A stretch of DNA of 6,632 bases from Eubacterium sp. (GTDB taxonomy: Bacteria > Bacillota > Clostridia > Lachnospirales > Lachnospiraceae): the NCBI GenBank assembly GCA_017445525.1, contig JAFSTZ010000210.1, positions 1 to 6,632 on the forward strand, in the 5' to 3' direction. Shown here piece by piece: positions 5,501-6,632 of this stretch; within the stretch, counting starts at the first letter, position 1, and each line of letters opens with the position of its first letter. The notes beneath the pieces were generated by a model, which did no database searches, had not been told where the DNA came from, and saw nothing but the letters and a program-made list of their open reading frames with translations. The position numbers and the translations under genes are program-made.

Positions 5501-6632
5501 TTTCATCTTCCTCATCCTGATCATCTGTGTCGGCTGCGGGCGTATCAACCGGGGTTTCGGTGGTTTCGTCAGTGGTCTCAGTTGAGTCCTCCTCCGAGTC
5601 CTCCTCGACGATGGTACCGTCCGGATTCTTCTTCTTGAGCTTGATACCGGTTGCCTCCTCAAATATCTCGACGAACTCTTTGCCGGTGATGGTCTCTTTC
5701 TCGATCAGATGCTCTGCGAGTTTCTCGAGAACATCCTTATGTTCAACGATGATATCCTTCGCACGATCATGGCATTTCCTTAAAATATTTTTAACTTCTT
5801 CATCTATCTCCGCCTCGGTCTGCTCGCCACAGTTTGTCACCGGACGACCGTCCAGATAGCGGCTCGTGATGGTCTCAAGTCCCATCATACCGAATCTCTC
5901 GCTCATGCCGTACTGAGTTACCATGGCTCTGGCGATGGATGTTGCTTTCTCTATATCGTTTGATGCGCCCGTGGTTATATCGTCAAACTCTACCTCCTCT
6001 GCAGCACGTCCGCCGAGAAGTCCGGTTATCTGATCGATCAGCTCACCCTTCTTCATCAGGTACTTCTCTTCCTCAGGCACCTGCATCACGTATCCGAGTG
6101 CTCCCATAGTACGTGGAACGATGGTTATCTTCTGCACGGGTTCGGTATTTTTCAGCATGGTCATGACCAATGCATGTCCGATCTCGTGATGAGCTACTAT
6201 GCGCTTTTCCTCCTCGCCGAGGATCCTGTCCTTCTTCTCCTTGCCGGCGAGCACGACCTCTACCGCCTCAAACAGATCCTTCTGCGATACAACCTTGCGC
6301 CCGTCCTTTACAGCCATGATGGCAGCCTCGTTTACCATATTGGCAAGATCTGCTCCGACGGCACCGGACGTAGCCAATGCTATCTCCTCAAGATCCACCG
6401 TGTCATCCATAAGCACGTCGTGCGAGTGAACCTTCAAAACATCAATTCTGCCTTTAAGGTCAGGTTTTTCCACGATGATACGCCTGTCGAATCGTCCCGG
6501 TCTGAGCAGCGCCTTGTCAAGCACCTCGGGTCGGTTTGGTGCACCGAGAATGATGATACCCTTTGATGAATCAAATCCGTCAATCTCGGAGAGCAGCTGG
6601 TTCAGCGTCTGCTCACGCTCATCATTGCCCCC
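5493..6632 (-). CDS. ftsH: ATP-dependent zinc metalloprotease FtsH, 3' part (5' end beyond the window)
   Basis: The last 379 residues of FtsH, the membrane-anchored hexameric AAA+ protease that degrades membrane and regulatory proteins. The visible part begins [14 protein letters not shown], just after the expected Walker B region. It continues through [10 protein letters not shown] and the arginine fingers of LLRPGRF (visible R44 and R47; E. coli R312 and R315). The peptidase domain has HEIGH at visible 149-153 (zinc ligands H149 and H153, catalytic E150) and the third ligand D226 in [12 protein letters not shown]. The transmembrane segments and Walker A lie outside the window, and the frame is open to the edge. 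The last ~36 residues (from about base 5603) form an acidic, Thr-rich, probably disordered tail. Its codons also carry the uvrC Shine-Dalgarno. The TAA at 5495-5493 overlaps the uvrC start, so the two genes are co-transcribed. Confidence 0.97.
   Translation of the reverse strand, partial: GGNDEREQTLNQLLSEIDGFDSSKGIIILGAPNRPEVLDKALLRPGRFDRRIIVEKPDLKGRIDVLKVHSHDVLMDDTVDLEEIALATSGAVGADLANMVNEAAIMAVKDGRKVVSQKDLFEAVEVVLAGKEKKDRILGEEEKRIVAHHEIGHALVMTMLKNTEPVQKITIVPRTMGALGYVMQVPEEEKYLMKKGELIDQITGLLGGRAAEEVEFDDITTGASNDIEKATSIARAMVTQYGMSERFGMMGLETITSRYLDGRPVTNCGEQTEAEIDEEVKNILRKCHDRAKDIIVEHKDVLEKLAEHLIEKETITGKEFVEIFEEATGIKLKKKNPDGTIVEEDSEEDSTETTDETTETPVDTPAADTDDQDEEDENV
5507..5513 (-). promoter_or_regulatory. 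uvrC ribosome binding site inside the ftsH tail
   Basis: GAGGAAG on the minus strand lies within the Glu/Asp codons of the FtsH acidic tail and 6 nt before the uvrC ATG at 5500. It decides between ATG 5500 and ATG 5506 in favour of 5500. It implies that ribosomes finishing ftsH can reinitiate on uvrC. Confidence 0.75.

Noticed and set aside
5501..5662. Longer uvrC start giving an Arg/Pro-rich N-terminal extension
   Set aside because: The extension is the other-frame reading of the ftsH tail, has no UvrC-like sequence, and the ATG at 5500 has a well-spaced ribosome binding site.

Overview
The window looks like a chromosomal segment from a low-to-mid GC Gram-positive bacterium, most likely a clostridium of the Lachnospiraceae type. 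This rests on strong GGAGG-type ribosome binding sites, textbook sigma-A promoters, the style of the FtsH C-terminal region (for example its SRYLDGRPV stretch), and a secreted D-Ala-D-Ala dipeptidase/L,D-transpeptidase protein. The taxonomic call is by recognition, not by search.

Layout. Bases 2-1820 (minus strand) hold a two-gene sugar unit: a PfkB-family fructokinase followed 4 bp later by a Cof-type HAD phosphatase. Bases 1821-2155 are a divergent regulatory region. It has a good promoter for the fructokinase unit (TTGACT-17-TATAGT), a perfect-consensus promoter for the rightward gene (TTGACA-17-TATAAT), several inverted and direct repeats, and a potentially structured 5' leader. Bases 2156-3607 (plus strand) encode one exported cell-wall protein with a VanX/DdpX-like D,D-dipeptidase domain fused to a YkuD-type L,D-transpeptidase domain. 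Bases 3665-6632 (minus strand) hold uvrC and, upstream and overlapping it by 8 bases, the 3' part of ftsH, which runs off the right edge of the window.

How the genes work together. Fructokinase and the HAD phosphatase are probably co-transcribed and translationally coupled for sugar-phosphate metabolism. FtsH (membrane AAA protease) and UvrC (excision-repair nuclease) are co-transcribed and overlapping; the sequence coding FtsH's acidic tail also supplies the Shine-Dalgarno of uvrC. The dipeptidase/transpeptidase gene stands alone between them, convergent with uvrC.

The two most interesting points are the two-domain wall enzyme and the junction between it and uvrC. There the last ~77 bp of the wall gene are tandemly duplicated, and the second copy supplies the last five codons and stop of uvrC. 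The simplest reading is that the two convergent genes once overlapped by about 17 bp and that the duplication gave each its own end. No mobile element, CRISPR array, tRNA or rRNA was seen, and no clearly undescribed system.
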